Shown: positions 1 to 12,467 of the stretch, in pieces
Layout of the letters: the number at the start of each line of letters is the position of its first letter
Numbering within the stretch: position 1 is the stretch's first letter
NCBI GenBank assembly: GCA_030549495.1
Contig: JAUIRK010001007.1
Location: 519,049-583,048 of the forward strand
Direction: 5' to 3'
DNA: 64,000 nucleotides
Source of the DNA: Nectonema munidae
Taxonomy: Eukaryota > Nematomorpha > Nectonematoida > Nectonematidae
The notes under the pieces: model-generated
The model's input: only the letters and a program-made list of their open reading frames with translations
The model's database searches: none
What the model was told of the DNA's origin: nothing
Translations under genes and position numbers: made by a program

Positions 1-1552
1 TAATTTAGAGGATCGTGTTTATCACCTTTTTTATATATTGGTTTCTTTTTAATCAACTTGAATGAATCAGGAAAAACAGAATGGGATAAACGGAGTTTGT
101 AAGCAAAAAGAAAGACGGGAGAAATGGTAGGAACTATCATTTTAATATAGTTCAAATTGAAGCACAAATTTCAACTTAGAGTTCCGCTATACTGACCTGC
201 AAAGAATTTTGTAGCCTTGAGACGCCAGAAAAATCTTTAACTTTAGAATTATTGGAACCATTAATTGATGACAATACATGATTTAATGTAAAAAAGTTTT
301 AAAATAAATGATGAAGAAAAAAATGGTAAATTGTTCTCAAAATTTGATTTATTATACACATCAGAAGGCGAGGTGAAGGATTTATTGAACAAGTTAGCAA
401 CATCTTTGTCATCTCTTACGAGGGAGTTATGAATATCTCTTTAAATAATTGTATTGTAATTTTTGGGTTTTATGAAATCATTAACCTTTGCTCATGTTTT
501 TTCATATTAGAAGAACATCTCAAAAGAAATTTTCAAGATGGATTTTTTTGATATCTTATAGTTGATTTGACTTGTAAGACGATTTGAATTTTGACTTGGA
601 AAGACTTGTAAGACGATTTCGATTTCTCTTATATACTAGAAACAATTTATCTCATTTTTAAATAAGTTTAAGGATATTAGGCGTCATCACTAATTTGTTT
701 GATATAACTATTTTTGTGATACTTGAAATGCTTTTAAAAAGAGAAAGCGAAGATTCAAACCTTGAAGAAGTAAGTTTGGATCAGACTGAAATGAGATTCC
801 ATGAGAGAAGTCCCATTGAAACAATTGACAAGATTGGAATAAATAAGGTAGTTGACATAAGAAATCGATTTAATAAGTTTTTTTAGGCAAGACTATGTTT
901 TCATAGAGAGAAGAATCGCTAAGTGTTCGGAAATAGAGTACTCAAACATTGAATGAACAAAAATGATAACATGTTTTAGGTATGAGGATATTATCAAGAA
1001 AGAAGATTATTTAAAAAAAAATTTTTTTTTTACTTTATCAAAGTAAAAGTAGGCTGGAAAGAAGACGTTATAGAAATGACGTTCATTTGAATCAGTAGGA
1101 AATAAAGTTGAAATCACTCAAGATTATTTTAGAAAAATCGTGAGATGAGTTTGAGACAAGGTAGACAGTCATTAAGAAAGAAAGAAAGGTAACAATCTAG
1201 TATTCAATGCTACTTACTGGTAATCTATAAAAAATGTGTATACTATTTCTTAATTTTGCAATGAAGAGATCAATAGATGCAAGCGTGCAGAGATTATTAT
1301 CAAAGTGGCAGCGATAGTTGCTAGAAAATTCATGGAATTTTGGACAAGAAAAGCGAGTCCGCCGTGTTTGGATGCGTTTTTACGGAAAAAAGGAGTTATA
1401 GTCCGAAACTGAATAATTTGAGAACTCATTAGAGCTTAGCCATGTTTCTTGTAATCTTGTATTCATTTGATTAACAAAAATTCTAAGTTCGTTTTTTTGT
1501 TTCTAATAGCATAAGTTTATTAAGCATTATAAAAGGCTTATAAAATTATATA
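1..1552. other. AT-rich stretch without a supportable gene
   Basis: I find no recognisable gene, repeat family or splice-supported exon here. Reading frames are short and of low complexity. The open stretch at 695-886 has no motif I recognise, and parts of 150-900 may be a decayed coding relic. Confidence 0.4.
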
Positions 1553-1795
1553 AGCAAATTCAATTATATATATATTTATACATTTCATTGCCAAGAAATT
1601 TGTCTAATTTTTTCTTGAACATGTCAATTGAGCTTGATGAAATAACTTTGGTAGGTAAACTATTCCATCTTTTGAGTCCTCTCAATGCAAAATAATTTCG
1701 TCTGAATTTGGTTGAAAGTTCTGTATTCAGTTTGTACTGGTGAGATCTGGATATTCTTGTCGAAAATTCATTTACCCATTTAAATTTATTATTTT
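1553..1795 (-). mobile_element. LINE reverse-transcriptase ORF, C-terminal fragment
   Basis: Read on the minus strand, this stays open for about 75 codons and ends in the tail typical of Jockey/CR1-like LINE polyproteins. An arginine-rich segment is followed by LRGLKRWNSLPTKVI and FKKKLDKFLGN, the 'R..F..R....WN.LP..v....s...FK..LD.f' signature that closes many non-LTR ORF2 proteins. There is no ATG, and the reverse-transcriptase core is absent, so this is a 5'-truncated relic. The AT-rich sequence at 1490-1552 would be its 3' UTR. The LINE piece at 10590-10860 is of a similar kind, but I cannot show that both are one family. Confidence 0.75.
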
Positions 1796-3142
1796 AAAAA
1801 TACTCTGAATATTTAAGCTAAGAATATTTAAATCATAGAATCGAGTATTTATTATCGTCAAAAGTGATGTAGGAAGATTTTTGAGGGGAGATAGTTTGAT
1901 CAAAAATAGCAACATTATAAAAGGAAGAAACGCCTTGAAGAGTTAAAATTATTGATTATTATAAAAAGGAGTCATCTTTTAAATTTTTTCAGTTACAGAT
2001 AAAAGATTAGGAGAAGTAAAATTCAAGCCTGAATGATTAGTGTCTGCTTTACCAGAGAAAAGCACCTCTAATTAGCACATTTGAAATTTTAATTACTTTT
2101 ACCCCTTATGGTTTAATTGCCGTTTGAAGACCAGCACTGTATCTCCAAACACTAGAGACGCAGAATGAGACCAACGAAATGATGGGCATTTCAGCAAAAC
2201 AGTCAATGAAAATTTTAAAAGCATCATGGTAAAGAATGTGCATAATTTTGGGAGAAATAGAAAAAATGCCAACTAGTAAAAATTTGTTGTTTTTGCATGG
2301 TTTAGTGAATAAAAAAATTGGAAACTTCTCCGTCATATATTAAATTTTTCAAAAAGGAGTTTTTCATTGATAAATTAAAGAGGATTAGTTTGTTCTGTAG
2401 TTTCAGAAGCATCAATAAAAAAAAGGCACAGCAATGCTTATCTTGGATAAAATTGACTTTTTAGACTTATTTAAAATTGTAGCGTTATCCAGCTTAACTT
2501 TAGTTTTATTCATTGATTTATTATTGGAAAATTTTAAGCAAATGTTTTCATCAGTGATTAATAAATAAGTTTTAAACGAATATCCTTCAAAACATTGCTA
2601 CTTTCTTCTCTAGTACTTTTTCTTTCGTTTCTTTATGTGTGTTGAGGTAAACATTAATAAACGTGTCGGATGCAACTTTTTTAAAACTTATGAGATTTTT
2701 TGACTTTGATATATCGGCTCTGCACATACAAGGAATATCACTATTGGCCGTGTTATCCTCAATTTTATTTATCAAGCCCAACTTCAAGGTTTTTCTCAAT
2801 TTTATCTTGTTTCGAAACTTCTTTATTCTCAGCATCCATGCATCCTTTCCAACACCAACGAGCCCACAAGGAGTAATAATTTTCAAAAAATTCGTTAAAC
2901 TAAGAATTCACAGGACAACATTTTGAAATTTTTTTTTTGCTGATTTTGTTTTGAGACTTGATTTTATACAATTTTTACATGCTGAATATAGAAATTGAAT
3001 TCATTTTTTCATATCACGTCAAGTTTTTTCTCTAAAAGCCAAATTCAGTTTGGTATATTTTGTCAACTAAAATAAAAATAATTATAAATATATACATTTT
3101 TTACCTATTTTTTAAGATTAATTTTTAGTGTTTTATTATAAT
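1796..3142. other. AT-rich stretch, no supportable gene
   Basis: No gene recognised. On the minus strand, 2400-2886 has some long open stretches with coding-like character and a CMCR motif, but no family I can name; it may be a decayed mobile-element gene. The last few hundred bases are the upstream region of the transposase-like gene at 3143. I see no clear inverted repeat that would mark that element's left end. Confidence 0.35.
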
Positions 3143-4809
3143 ATGGCCTTGAGAAGAAAGTGTTTGAATTCCCCTGACTCATTTTGTTATATATGTGGAA
3201 GTTTTACAATTCCATCTCAAAGAATGGCAATTAATGAATTTATTAAAAAAGCTTATTTTGCCTACTTTAAAATCAAATTAGGAGATCAAGAGTTTTCGTG
3301 GGCTCCGCATACTGTTTGCAAACCTTGTGTGGAAAATCTCCGTCAATGGACAAAAGGCAGAAGGAAAAGTTTGTCTTTTGGAATCCCAATGGTTTGGCGT
3401 GAACAAAAGGACCATATTCAAGATTGTTACTTTTGTCTCACAAAAACTTTGGGTTTCAATAAGAAAAACAAAAAAGGCATTATTTATCCAAACTTACCTT
3501 CAGCAATTCGTCCTATCAAACATTCAGATGAAGTTCCTGTTCCTACTTTAGGAGGCTTACTATCATCAGATAATGAAATTGATGATTCTGGTGCAAGTGA
3601 TAACGATGAAGAATTGCAAGTTTATTTTTCCGATCAAAATAAACTATTCAATCAATCAGAATTGAATGATCTTATTAGAGATCTAGGTCTTTCGAAAGAA
3701 CTCTCTGAAGTTCTAGCCTCACGTCTAAAACAGAAAAATGCCTTACAAAAAGATGTTAAAATAACATTTTACCGTAATAGAGAAAAAAACTTACTCAATT
3801 TTTTTAAAAATGACAAAGAATTCATATTTTGCTCTGATATTCCTGGTTTATTGAAATGTATGGGTGTGGAGTGCTATGACATAAATGAATGGAGACTTTT
3901 TATTGATAGCTCCAGGAAAAGTTTAAAATGTGTATTGCTTCATAACAAAAATATTTTCAGTGGAATACCTATTGGTTATTCAGCCAGTATGGAAGAGAGT
4001 TATGGTAATATTAAAAAAATTTTAGAACTGTTGAAATATGAAGAACAACAATGGTCAATATGTGTAGACCTCAAAATGGTAAATTTTTTATTAGGCCAAC
4101 AAAGCGGTTATACAAAGTACCCGTGCTTTTTATGCTTATGGAATAGCCGTGCCAAAGAAAAACATTATACTCAAAAACATTGGTCTGGAAGAGAAGAGGT
4201 TACAATTGGAAAAGAAAATATAATAAATAAACCGCTTGTTAAAAAAGAGAAAATTATTTTCCCTCCTCTTCATATAAAACTTGGGCTTATAAAACAATTT
4301 GTAAAAGCTTTAGATAAAAAAGAGGGTTGCTTTCAATTTATGTTGAAGGCATTACCCCATTTAAGTTATGAAAAAGTAAAAGCTGGTGTTTTTGATGGAA
4401 CGCACATAAGAAAACTTTTGAAAAGCAATGGGTTTATAGACACAATGAATGTGAATGAAAAAAAGCATGGAAGGCATTTGTAGCTATTGTTGATGGTTTT
4501 TTGGGAAATAGAAAAGATGAAAATTATGTAAATTTAGTTGAAACTTTAATAAAAAGCTATCGTGATCTTGGCTGTAATATGAGTGTGAAGCTACATTTTC
4601 TTAATAGCCACCTTGAGAAATTTCCTGAAAATCTTGGAGCTGTAAGTGACGAGCACGGTGAGCGCTTCCACCAAAGTTTGAAAGTCATGGAGGAAAGGTA
4701 TCAAGGTAGATGGAATGAAAATATGATGGCTGATTATTGTTGGAGTATTCAAAGAGACGATATAAATGCTAAATTTTCTAGAAAATCTTATAAAAGGAAA
4801 TTCATTTAA
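3143..4809 (+). pseudogene. Unclassified transposase-like gene, 'SFCYICG' family
   Basis: An intronless gene of about 550 codons in two blocks (3143-4483 and 4501-4809), with one frame change between them. I recognise the family from many unannotated animal proteins (arthropods, Hydra), usually multicopy, whose biochemical role is not established as far as I know. The N-terminus carries a cysteine pattern of zinc-binding type (CLNSPDSFCYICG, then CKPC, then DCYFC near residues 95-100). An acidic linker follows (about residues 140-165), then a body with EWRLFIDSSRKSLK, VCIDLK-like and YTKYPCFLCLW motifs. The second block has SDEHGERFHQ and ADYCW, which I recall as typical of the family C-terminus. 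I chose the ATG at 3143 because the conserved start MALRRKC follows it. A DNA-transposon origin is inferred from copy-number habit; no terminal repeats were found. Confidence 0.7.
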
Positions 4810-5404
4810 ATAAAGATTTATTCATACAAAATTTTAACGTTTCTTTATTACATATATATATTATATATATAGCTTCAGAGGTAAACAACAAAAGCTTCAA
4901 TGTATTCGAACATTATTTTTATATAAATATGAGACTTTTCTTGAATATTACTCATAACCATCCATAAAACTTAAAGTAAATCAGACTAATGAATATACTG
5001 ATTTACGTAAAAATATTTGAGGCTAGACTTAAAATAAATTAAAGCGTATCTCAAAAAGTTGACCTGATTAGGCAAAAATAATTTGATATTTGAATTCAGC
5101 AGACCCAAATTACCCTAAATCAACTAAAATTACTAAATCAGCAAAATTCTTGTTGACCAGTGTTATGTTTGGAGTAATTGTAACAAAGCCATTGATTACA
5201 TAAAAAAATGATTATAGAGTCAGAGCTAGTTTGGTAAAATAAGGTGTATAAGGGATTGATGTCAATTTAAACAAAAACATTTTTCAACACAACCAAAAAA
5301 CTTGAAGATGGTCAAGTAAAATGTTTAGGAAAAATTATAATCAATACAACAGTAAAGTATTTTAAACAAACGCCCATTTTAAATTAGGTTCGTTTGAAAA
5401 TTGT
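4810..5404. other. AT-rich spacer with a TA-rich tract
   Basis: The first bases contain AATAAA (4809-4814) just after the stop of the preceding gene, a possible polyadenylation signal. A TA dinucleotide-rich tract lies near 4851-4872. Nothing else is recognisable. Confidence 0.4.
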
Positions 5405-5875
5405 CCTAGGATTTCTCAACCGGGGTCCACATGCACCCCAGGGGTCCATACAATAATTCAGGGGGTCTGTAAACGAAATATTATAAATTAAGGATGCACA
5501 ATGATATTTTATTGGCCATGAAGAAAACCAGCTCATAACGGTTTTTATTATAAAAAGTTAATTGCTCACTATGATTTCCACTTATTAATAATATTATTCA
5601 TTATCAATATTATGAAAATTGTGTTAAAATTGATTTGCATTAGATTTTAATTATATACGCTATAATTATATACTCAAAATATTATATAATTATATACTCT
5701 TATTTCAATATGAACTTTACTTATATATATCCTTTTTTTATCCCTAACCTCATAAATTTTATTAGTGAAAAATATTAAAAAATAAATCATTTTTGTCCAA
5801 CATTTATGAAGGGGTCCACCAAGAAAAAAAGAATATAAAAGGGGTCCATGGATGACCAAAGTTTGAGAACAACTG
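5405..5875. repeat. hAT-type non-autonomous element (MITE)
   Basis: The ends are imperfect inverted repeats. The right end read backwards begins CAGTTGTTCTCAAACTTTGG and continues into a GGTCC(A)-rich stretch. The left end reads TTTCTCAACCGGGGTCC. This 'cagtg-ttctcaaa...ggacccc' style of end is characteristic of ZBED/Charlie-like hAT elements. No coding capacity is seen. The 430 bases after it (to about 6307) are AT-rich with nothing recognisable. Confidence 0.6.
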
Positions 5876-6307
5876 AACAGTGAGTTCGCATAGCGAAGCC
5901 TCACTGTAATATAAATTAGTTATTCTCTCTCTTAGGAAGAAGGAGACATTTATTTACAAATTCGATACACTCATAAGAAGGCATTATGATTTATAGGTAG
6001 CGTAATTCAAAAGAAAAAAAACAAAAAAAATCTTTAGCAAAAAAGTTATAATAATGTTATGGAGAATAATATTAAGGAGTATGCAAGCGGATGTATTTCC
6101 AAAGGTTTATGAAAACCGCTTCAGGAAAAATACAGCATCAAAGAGAGACAAGGAGATTAAAAAGCAAATTTTGAGCATCAGGATGAAATGAGTACATGAA
6201 ATATCATTAACTAATTATTTTGACAAATATAGCATTTAACAACATTGCAAGTTGTTTTTTCTCTATATGAAGAAATGAACCAATCTTTCATGATGAGTTT
6301 CATTTTC

Positions 6308-6965
6308 TTTACTAAAGAGCTTTTTCGAACTTGAAAATTTTCTGTGGGACCCCTTATATTGTATTACTACTTTTATCAATCAGAAATAACTTAATCACTC
6401 TGTTTTATTTTTTTACCTATATTATTATATATATATTTTAAATGTGCTTATCGATTAAAAATTAATTAAATTTTATTCAATCTAATTTTATTGAGTCAAA
6501 AGAGCAAAAACATTATTTCGAAAAAATATGTTGTTTAGTGTGAGCGTTCGGTTCAAATGAAGTGAATGACAATATTAAATCTCCTCTACCAATAACATTA
6601 AGGCAATTCGGATTTTTTTTCAATGCAGATAAAAGAACACGACCAAACGCTTTGAAATAAATAATTAAAATTAAATTCAACCTTGGGGACCCTCAATGTC
6701 AAACCTAATTTAACAAGACATGAAGATGGTAAGGAAAGCAGTCACATATAACTGAGTTATTGTTATTATCATATTTTTTTTTTCAATTTCAGAAATTTTC
6801 CTCAAAAATTTTTAATTTTTTCATTCATCTAAAATTTTTATTTTTTAAAATGTCGATTCTTTACAAAATTTGGTGGACCCCCAATTTGGAATATTGTTAT
6901 ATGGACCTCTCTAAAAACATGGTTGACCTCTTAGCGGTAAACATGGACCACATTGAAAAACACTG
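6308..6965. repeat. hAT-type non-autonomous element, copy X
   Basis: The right end read backwards is CAGTGTTTTTCAATGTGGTCC; the left end has TTGAAAATTTTCTGTGGGACCCC-like sequence. Internal segments (about 6700-6790 and 6880-6960) match the pieces around 60224-60498 and 62502-62702, which belong to a second copy split by MULE B. No transposase is encoded. Confidence 0.6.
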
Positions 6966-9616
6966 AATAAATGATATTGGCAGATGTCCCACAGCTTCCT
7001 TAATTATATTGATGCCTTTGTCTTAAAAATAAAGAAATTCTGCTTTCATTGTCAAGGAAAAAATTAGCCTTTTGTTTCAAAGGCTTAGCACGGAAGCTTG
7101 AATACTCGAATCGAGTCAAGATTAAGAGAGTATATAAAATGCAGAGAGATCTAGACAACGCAAACCCCGTTTAAAGCTTTCAATAAGTTTTTAGTTTTAT
7201 TTAAATTTCTTTCTTTTTCCAAAATATGTCTGCTTTCCAAGTGAGGATCCCAGCTGTTACATCAAGAATATAAGAATAATCTATTAGATAACACAAGATT
7301 AGATTAATTTAGATGACAACACAAGTATTCTAAAATGCATAAGTATGCACAATTGAAAGCGTTAAATAAAATATAGTATTAGCAATCTCTTATATTAGAA
7401 GAACTTTTTTTTTTTAAAAAAATTTCAGGAAAAATATATTGAAAGCTTTTTTAGCAAAAATATTTTTTTATGTTTGTAATAATAGTTCAAAAAAAGTTCT
7501 TAAATATTTTTATTTTTAAAAATTTTACTTATATTTGCTTCATTAATTACATCAAAGTTCTGCGTATTTAGCATTTTTACTTCCCTCGAACTTATTGTAA
7601 TTCAAACACGCACACTTTAGCAGTTTTGTTAAAATTTTCTTAATTTTTTATATCTTAAATTTTGTTTTTTTATTTAAAAAGAAATATCATAGTTATTTAA
7701 AATCAAGTTATATTCTAAAAAAAATAAGGAACAAATTTATTCAAAAAAATATAATATGTGACAGTTTTGTATCAAAAAAGCTATAGATACGTAATTCAAA
7801 TTCAAATTAATCGATTCGTAATTCAAAAATTGTGATTCACTTTTAAAATGTGTAAATAAATGCTTGTTCCCTACTTCATGAGAGATATGCCCCGGATTTT
7901 TGTTAGGAATGGTGTTCGCTATATAGGCAAGATGTAAGTATAGACTAAAAAAAGCATTAATTAGTAATTAGTAATTAGTAGATGTCCTAACTCGAAAATC
8001 CTAACAAATGAGTATGAATCGAGTCTGGAGATGTATGCTTGTGTGTGTGTCAGAAAAAGTTGCGTAAATCAATTTCATGAATGCATAGCGTTTCATGATA
8101 TCTCTACAGATTTCCGGTACTTATTGAAATAATACTTCGGTTATTCCATGAAATGCCTATGAATTACATTAAATCCCTAAAAATTTTAGTGAATTCGTGA
8201 AAATCATAAATAAAAGAAAGATGAAATTGCCCATGAAGGTGAAAAAACACTAATTTTGTTGTCCAATATTATTGAATTGATATAATATCATATTTAAATT
8301 GTGTACTAATCTAACTGAAAAATTTTACTAAAAAAACCTCCAATGTTCATGTTCATCAAAAAAGTTAATATTTTTCTTGTATTTAAAGCTGAACAGAGAA
8401 TCAAAATTTTTAATAAAAAAAGTTTTTTATACGGGTAAGGATTTAGTTGGATTAATAAAATCCGCTTTTACAAAGATTCAGTGTTATTTGTGATATATAT
8501 ATATATTCTTTATAATAATTGATCACTATAATGAATTCTTTTTTTGAAATTTTAGTTTGTATTGATGAGAAATTTGAAGAAGATAACCTTCTTCTTGTTA
8601 TTCTTTCAATCATTTCAAACATCATTCTCACAAGGTAATTTAAAATAATATAAACATTTTTAAACATATGTTGCACATCATCTGGTAATCTTGTGAAAAA
8701 CGCGACTCAAATCATGATGCTTGATTGGCATTTCAATCCAAAAGAGTTTATAAAGAAGTAGGTGCTTGTAAATCAGAGCCAAAGTGAAATATAATGAGTA
8801 ACACAAGAATTCGTCGACAACACCAAGGCAAGATTTCGCCTACAAATCAAAAACTTAAAATTGCTAATATTTTATCTATATTAAATTTATATTTAGCATA
8901 AACTTGACTAAATATTATTTTTATTATCTAGTGTTTTTATTGACAAGTATAAAACATAAAATTTTCAATATCTAACATAATATTTTCAAAGAACTATACT
9001 TGGAAGCCCAAAACATCCATTTTATGTGGAATTAAATTATTATTATTTTTTGATAAAAATTTATCTACAATTTTTTTTTTCTATAAAAAATTACTTTTTA
9101 AAATTTTAAATTTTATATAAAATTTATTTTCATTAATTTTTTTCAATAAAAAATAAAAATTTTGAAATAATTCTTTTTACAAATTTTAAATTTTTTAAAA
9201 ATTCATTTATAATATTTAAATCTCAAAAAAATTTTATGTTTAGTTTATAGTAGTTAATCCTTTAATTAGTAAAAATTACTAACTTCATTTAAGACGTTTC
9301 GTAGCTGAGACGATTCGTAACTTAGTTATACTTTTCGATATAATTTATAGATGGGTCCATCTTTGAATTTTAATTAATCAAAAAGACGACCATCAAATAA
9401 ACTAATATGCAATAATATAGATTGTAAGGAACGATTTGTAGATGTAGATATGATTTTATAGTCAAATTTGATGTAATATATATAATGTTCCATAACAAAT
9501 TCATGTGGAATTAGAAAAATGTTAGCAAAAAATTTTCAAAAGTGAGTGATTTTGTTCGATTGCAAATTCTTTTAATTTTAATCATAACGTAAATCTGATT
9601 TAAAATTTTATTTTAG
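6966..9616. other. AT-rich stretch, no supportable gene
   Basis: About 2.6 kb of low-complexity AT-rich DNA. It may hold upstream introns or the 5' flank of the EGF-SEA gene, since the first supportable exon is at 9617. I found no signal-peptide exon, no EGF module and no clear transposon end. The minor motif ATTAGTAATTAGTA repeats near 7956-7980. Confidence 0.4.
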
Positions 9617-9642
9617 ACGCAGACAGAGAAATAATTTTTCCG
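9617..9642 (+). CDS. Candidate 26-nt microexon of the EGF-SEA gene
   Basis: A pyrimidine-rich acceptor (TTTTATTTTAG) precedes this segment and a GTAAAA donor follows it. It would read ADREIIFP, enter in phase 1 and leave in phase 0, matching the phase-0 start of the next exon at 9716 across a 73-bp intron. There is no homology evidence; the support is the splice sites and phase alone. Confidence 0.4.
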
Positions 9643-9715
9643 GTAAAACTCAATTTTTATTCCAATTTCAATTATTATTCAACATAATGCCATATGTGAG
9701 TTTGTTTTTTTTAAG

Positions 9716-9911
9716 GACTTGGAAGATGGACGCTTACCTTTGACCGAAGATACGGAAATCAATTCAAGTGGTTTTGTTGGCGAATGCGATGTCAACTTGA
9801 ATACTGGCTGTAAGAACAACGAAATTTGCTCTTTGAGAGGAGCAAGTGGTTTCTGCAAGTGTCGAAGAGGCTGGCTTGAGCTAAAAAGGAGAAGGAGAAG
9901 AAAATGCAAGC
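9716..9911 (+). CDS. EGF-SEA gene, exon with EGF module 1
   Basis: The exon runs from a TTTTTTTTAAG acceptor to a GTAGGA donor and ends in phase 1, the usual phase of EGF exons. It encodes an acidic lead (DLEDGRLPLTEDTE), then one EGF module with six cysteines spaced C-x7-C-x5-C-x8-C-x1-C-x14-C. The lysine/arginine-rich stretch before the last cysteine is unusual for an EGF module. EGF repeats are extracellular binding modules, and this one is the most N-terminal I can place. The gene's start and signal peptide are not identified and may lie outside the window. Confidence 0.75.
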
Positions 9912-10589
9912 GTAGGAATCTTTTTTACTTTCCTTGAATATTCTGACGCAGTCTCAATTCTGGCATTGCTGTTCTCTATTTCATTGGCCATCTTTTTCAA
10001 TTTCTCCTAAAAATTCGAAAATAAAATTTTACGAATAACGTTTCACCGAAAAGACAATTTGTCGAATGGTCAATATGAAGAAAAATTTTTTTTGCAAAAA
10101 AAATAAAATATATAAAATAAAAATTTTATTAAAACTTTAACTTATAGTTGTTTAGATATATAGATATTTAGTATGTTGGTTACCTAGAAACCTATAGGGA
10201 ATTGGAGACAAAAAATATGTTACTGAAAATTATTCAAACTTTCGTTTAATAAATATCGTTTAATAAAAAATGTATAATAATGGTTCACTCAATTTAATAA
10301 CATCTTTGGACACGAAAAATAGTTAAAAAATTTTATATTTGGGTAATCAATGATCAATGATTTCGTTTTTGAATCTCGACAAAGGAAAGATCTAGAATGA
10401 TGAATTCAAAAACTTTTTATTGCATAAAAAATAGGAGTTGTAAGATACTGTTTGTCTGAACATGTGTAACTTTAAACAAGGAGTTTTGAAACGGTAGGTA
10501 GATCTTGAAGGATAGCGTTTTCGATAAATTTTCGGTAATTTCAAAAGTATATCATCAAAGAAGATTTAATTAGGAAACTTACGCTTCTT
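9912..10589. other. Intron sequence with a short MULE-end-like tract
   Basis: AT-rich intron. At about 10040-10080 there are short units resembling the ~16-bp units of the MULE-like element at 15020 (GTTTCACCGAAAAG, then AATTTGTCGAATGG). They suggest a remnant of a related element end. Nothing else is recognised. Confidence 0.35.
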
Positions 10590-10860
10590 GAAGATTAAAC
10601 ATAAGGCTTTTTTGGTATAGAAAAGAGCTTGCTTGTGTTTGCATGTCCTCTGTTCACAATACTGTAGGTTAGGTGAGGCAGCATCAGAGCTTTGTACAAG
10701 AGCATCTTCACTTTTATTGGTAAAGCATTCCTTGACTTCTTCAAAATACCTATATAGTAAAGCACACATTCTAGCACTCAAATGTTCAACATGATCTTTC
10801 CAGTCTAGCTTTCTATTTATAATAATAAGGCATAAAAAATTAAAATAACCAACACTATAG
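10590..10860 (-). mobile_element. LINE reverse-transcriptase fragment
   Basis: The minus strand encodes LDWKDHVEHLSARM followed by LLYRYFEEVKECF in one frame and LLYKALMLPHLTYSIVNRG in the next. Together these are the region downstream of the polymerase core in Jockey/CR1-like LINEs (consensus 'LdWk.Hi..l..k......i.rkl......k.l..lY.a.i.PhL.Yc...WG'). The frame changes in the middle and both ends are missing, so this is an old truncated insertion in the first long intron of the EGF-SEA gene. Confidence 0.75.
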
Positions 10861-11413
10861 ATAAGGGATTCCCAACCTTTTGACACTCGCGACCGCTTGA
10901 CTAAAAACTCTGCAGTTTGCGTCTCTAAAACTCGTAAAAATTCACTTCCCATTCGTTTTGAAAGGCATAATTATAGATTCGTTTTTTTTAAATGTTCTGG
11001 GGAATGTAATTTTAATATAACTGAAAAAATTATGTATATAAAATTGCGGAAATGTTTCATGAAATATATGAACTTAAAAATGTTCAAAGGAAACAGTCAT
11101 AAAAGACTTTCCACGAATATTTTTAAAAGTTACCCCTTTCCCACTTCTCTGATAGCATATTTATTTTTATAACTTTCCTCCTTCAGTAAAACGTCATTAA
11201 TATCTAAAAACATTCCATTCAAATGAAAAAAAAATGGAATGACAAAAGAAGAAAAAGAAGATTACAAAAGCATGTCAATATTTGTGTTAGAGGTGAAGAT
11301 ATCATTTATGAATATGGAAAATAATAATGGATGGAATATTGAACGTTGAGGTACACCAGAAGTTACCTCAGATTCATAAGATTCTGAGCTATGGATTATA
11401 TATAGTAAATATA

Positions 11414-11451
11414 GAAGAAAAAGAAGAAGAAGAAGAAGAAGAAGAAGAAAA
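11414..11451 (+). repeat. GAA trinucleotide microsatellite
   Basis: About ten tandem GAA units, slightly imperfect at the left. Such tails often sit at the 3' end of RTE-type LINEs, so this may mark an old insertion. The rest of 10861-12343 is AT-rich intron with no gene or other repeat recognised. Confidence 0.7.
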
Positions 11452-12467
11452 TTTGATAATTACGTATATGTCACTTTTGGAAAATAAAATAGTATTGAGC
11501 TCAATTGTGTTTTAACCCAGAATCTACTAGGTCAAATTAGTTATAAATATAAAAAAAAAATGAAAAAGAGTAACACCAAAGAAATCCACAAGTTTTTGCA
11601 TACCATGGCTCGTATATAACTTATATGATTTAGCCTTTTTTTACAGAGTGCAAGTTTATGGTGAAAATAACTCTTCGTGTTCTCTCAGTGTTTCATAGCT
11701 CTTTTCTGAATTTCAACTCCAGAGGTCACAAAAGGTTCTCACTGACACTATATGCAGTCGTAAGTTCTTACATTTAATATTTCACATATATTTCCAAGTA
11801 GAGATTTACCACTTCGTTCGAATCAGGGAAATTTGACAAAACTTTTCAATTCTGTATTCAGATTTAAATTAAACAGTTTTACATTATTTTTTGACTTGTT
11901 CAATAGTTGCACTAAAATTTCTTCAAAAAAAGGCTAAATTATCTTGATTTTGAAACAAATATTGAAGTTTGAAGAAATATTATTATTTTATTTTCCGTTT
12001 TGAAGCAATGATACAAGTATAGCTTATTTTCTAACCAAATTTTAATCAATAGCTTCAATCAACACAATATGCATATGATTATTTTGAGTTCTTTTTCCAA
12101 GATTTAACCCTTTTTTCAACTCTCTATCGGAATCAGCAAAAAGTCTTCATTTGGTTCTAAGTTCAAGTTCTAAGTTTGTTTATTTCCTTTTAACTTTGTA
12201 CTAAAATATGTACGCATCCAATCTAGTTCTTTTTTTTGGAATAATGATGGAATATTATTTGTTGAAAAAAATGTATGCATTGAAACTCGACGTCAGAAGT
12301 GCTTGGCGAATGAATCTACAATTTGATTTATAAGTTATAAGTTAAGTTGTTTGTGACGTTCGCGCCCATCCTTTCGGATATTGTGGCCCGCCCGGAATGC
12401 TGAGTCCAAGTCTACCTGGACTTTCCATCACACTAAACGCATACCGGCCTTTTAACCTTGTTATATA

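Noticed and set aside
2587-2886. Minus-strand frame of 99 codons with CMCR
   Set aside because: No family recognised, overlaps a comparable frame on the other strand, and lies in AT-rich DNA. Mentioned only as a possible relic.
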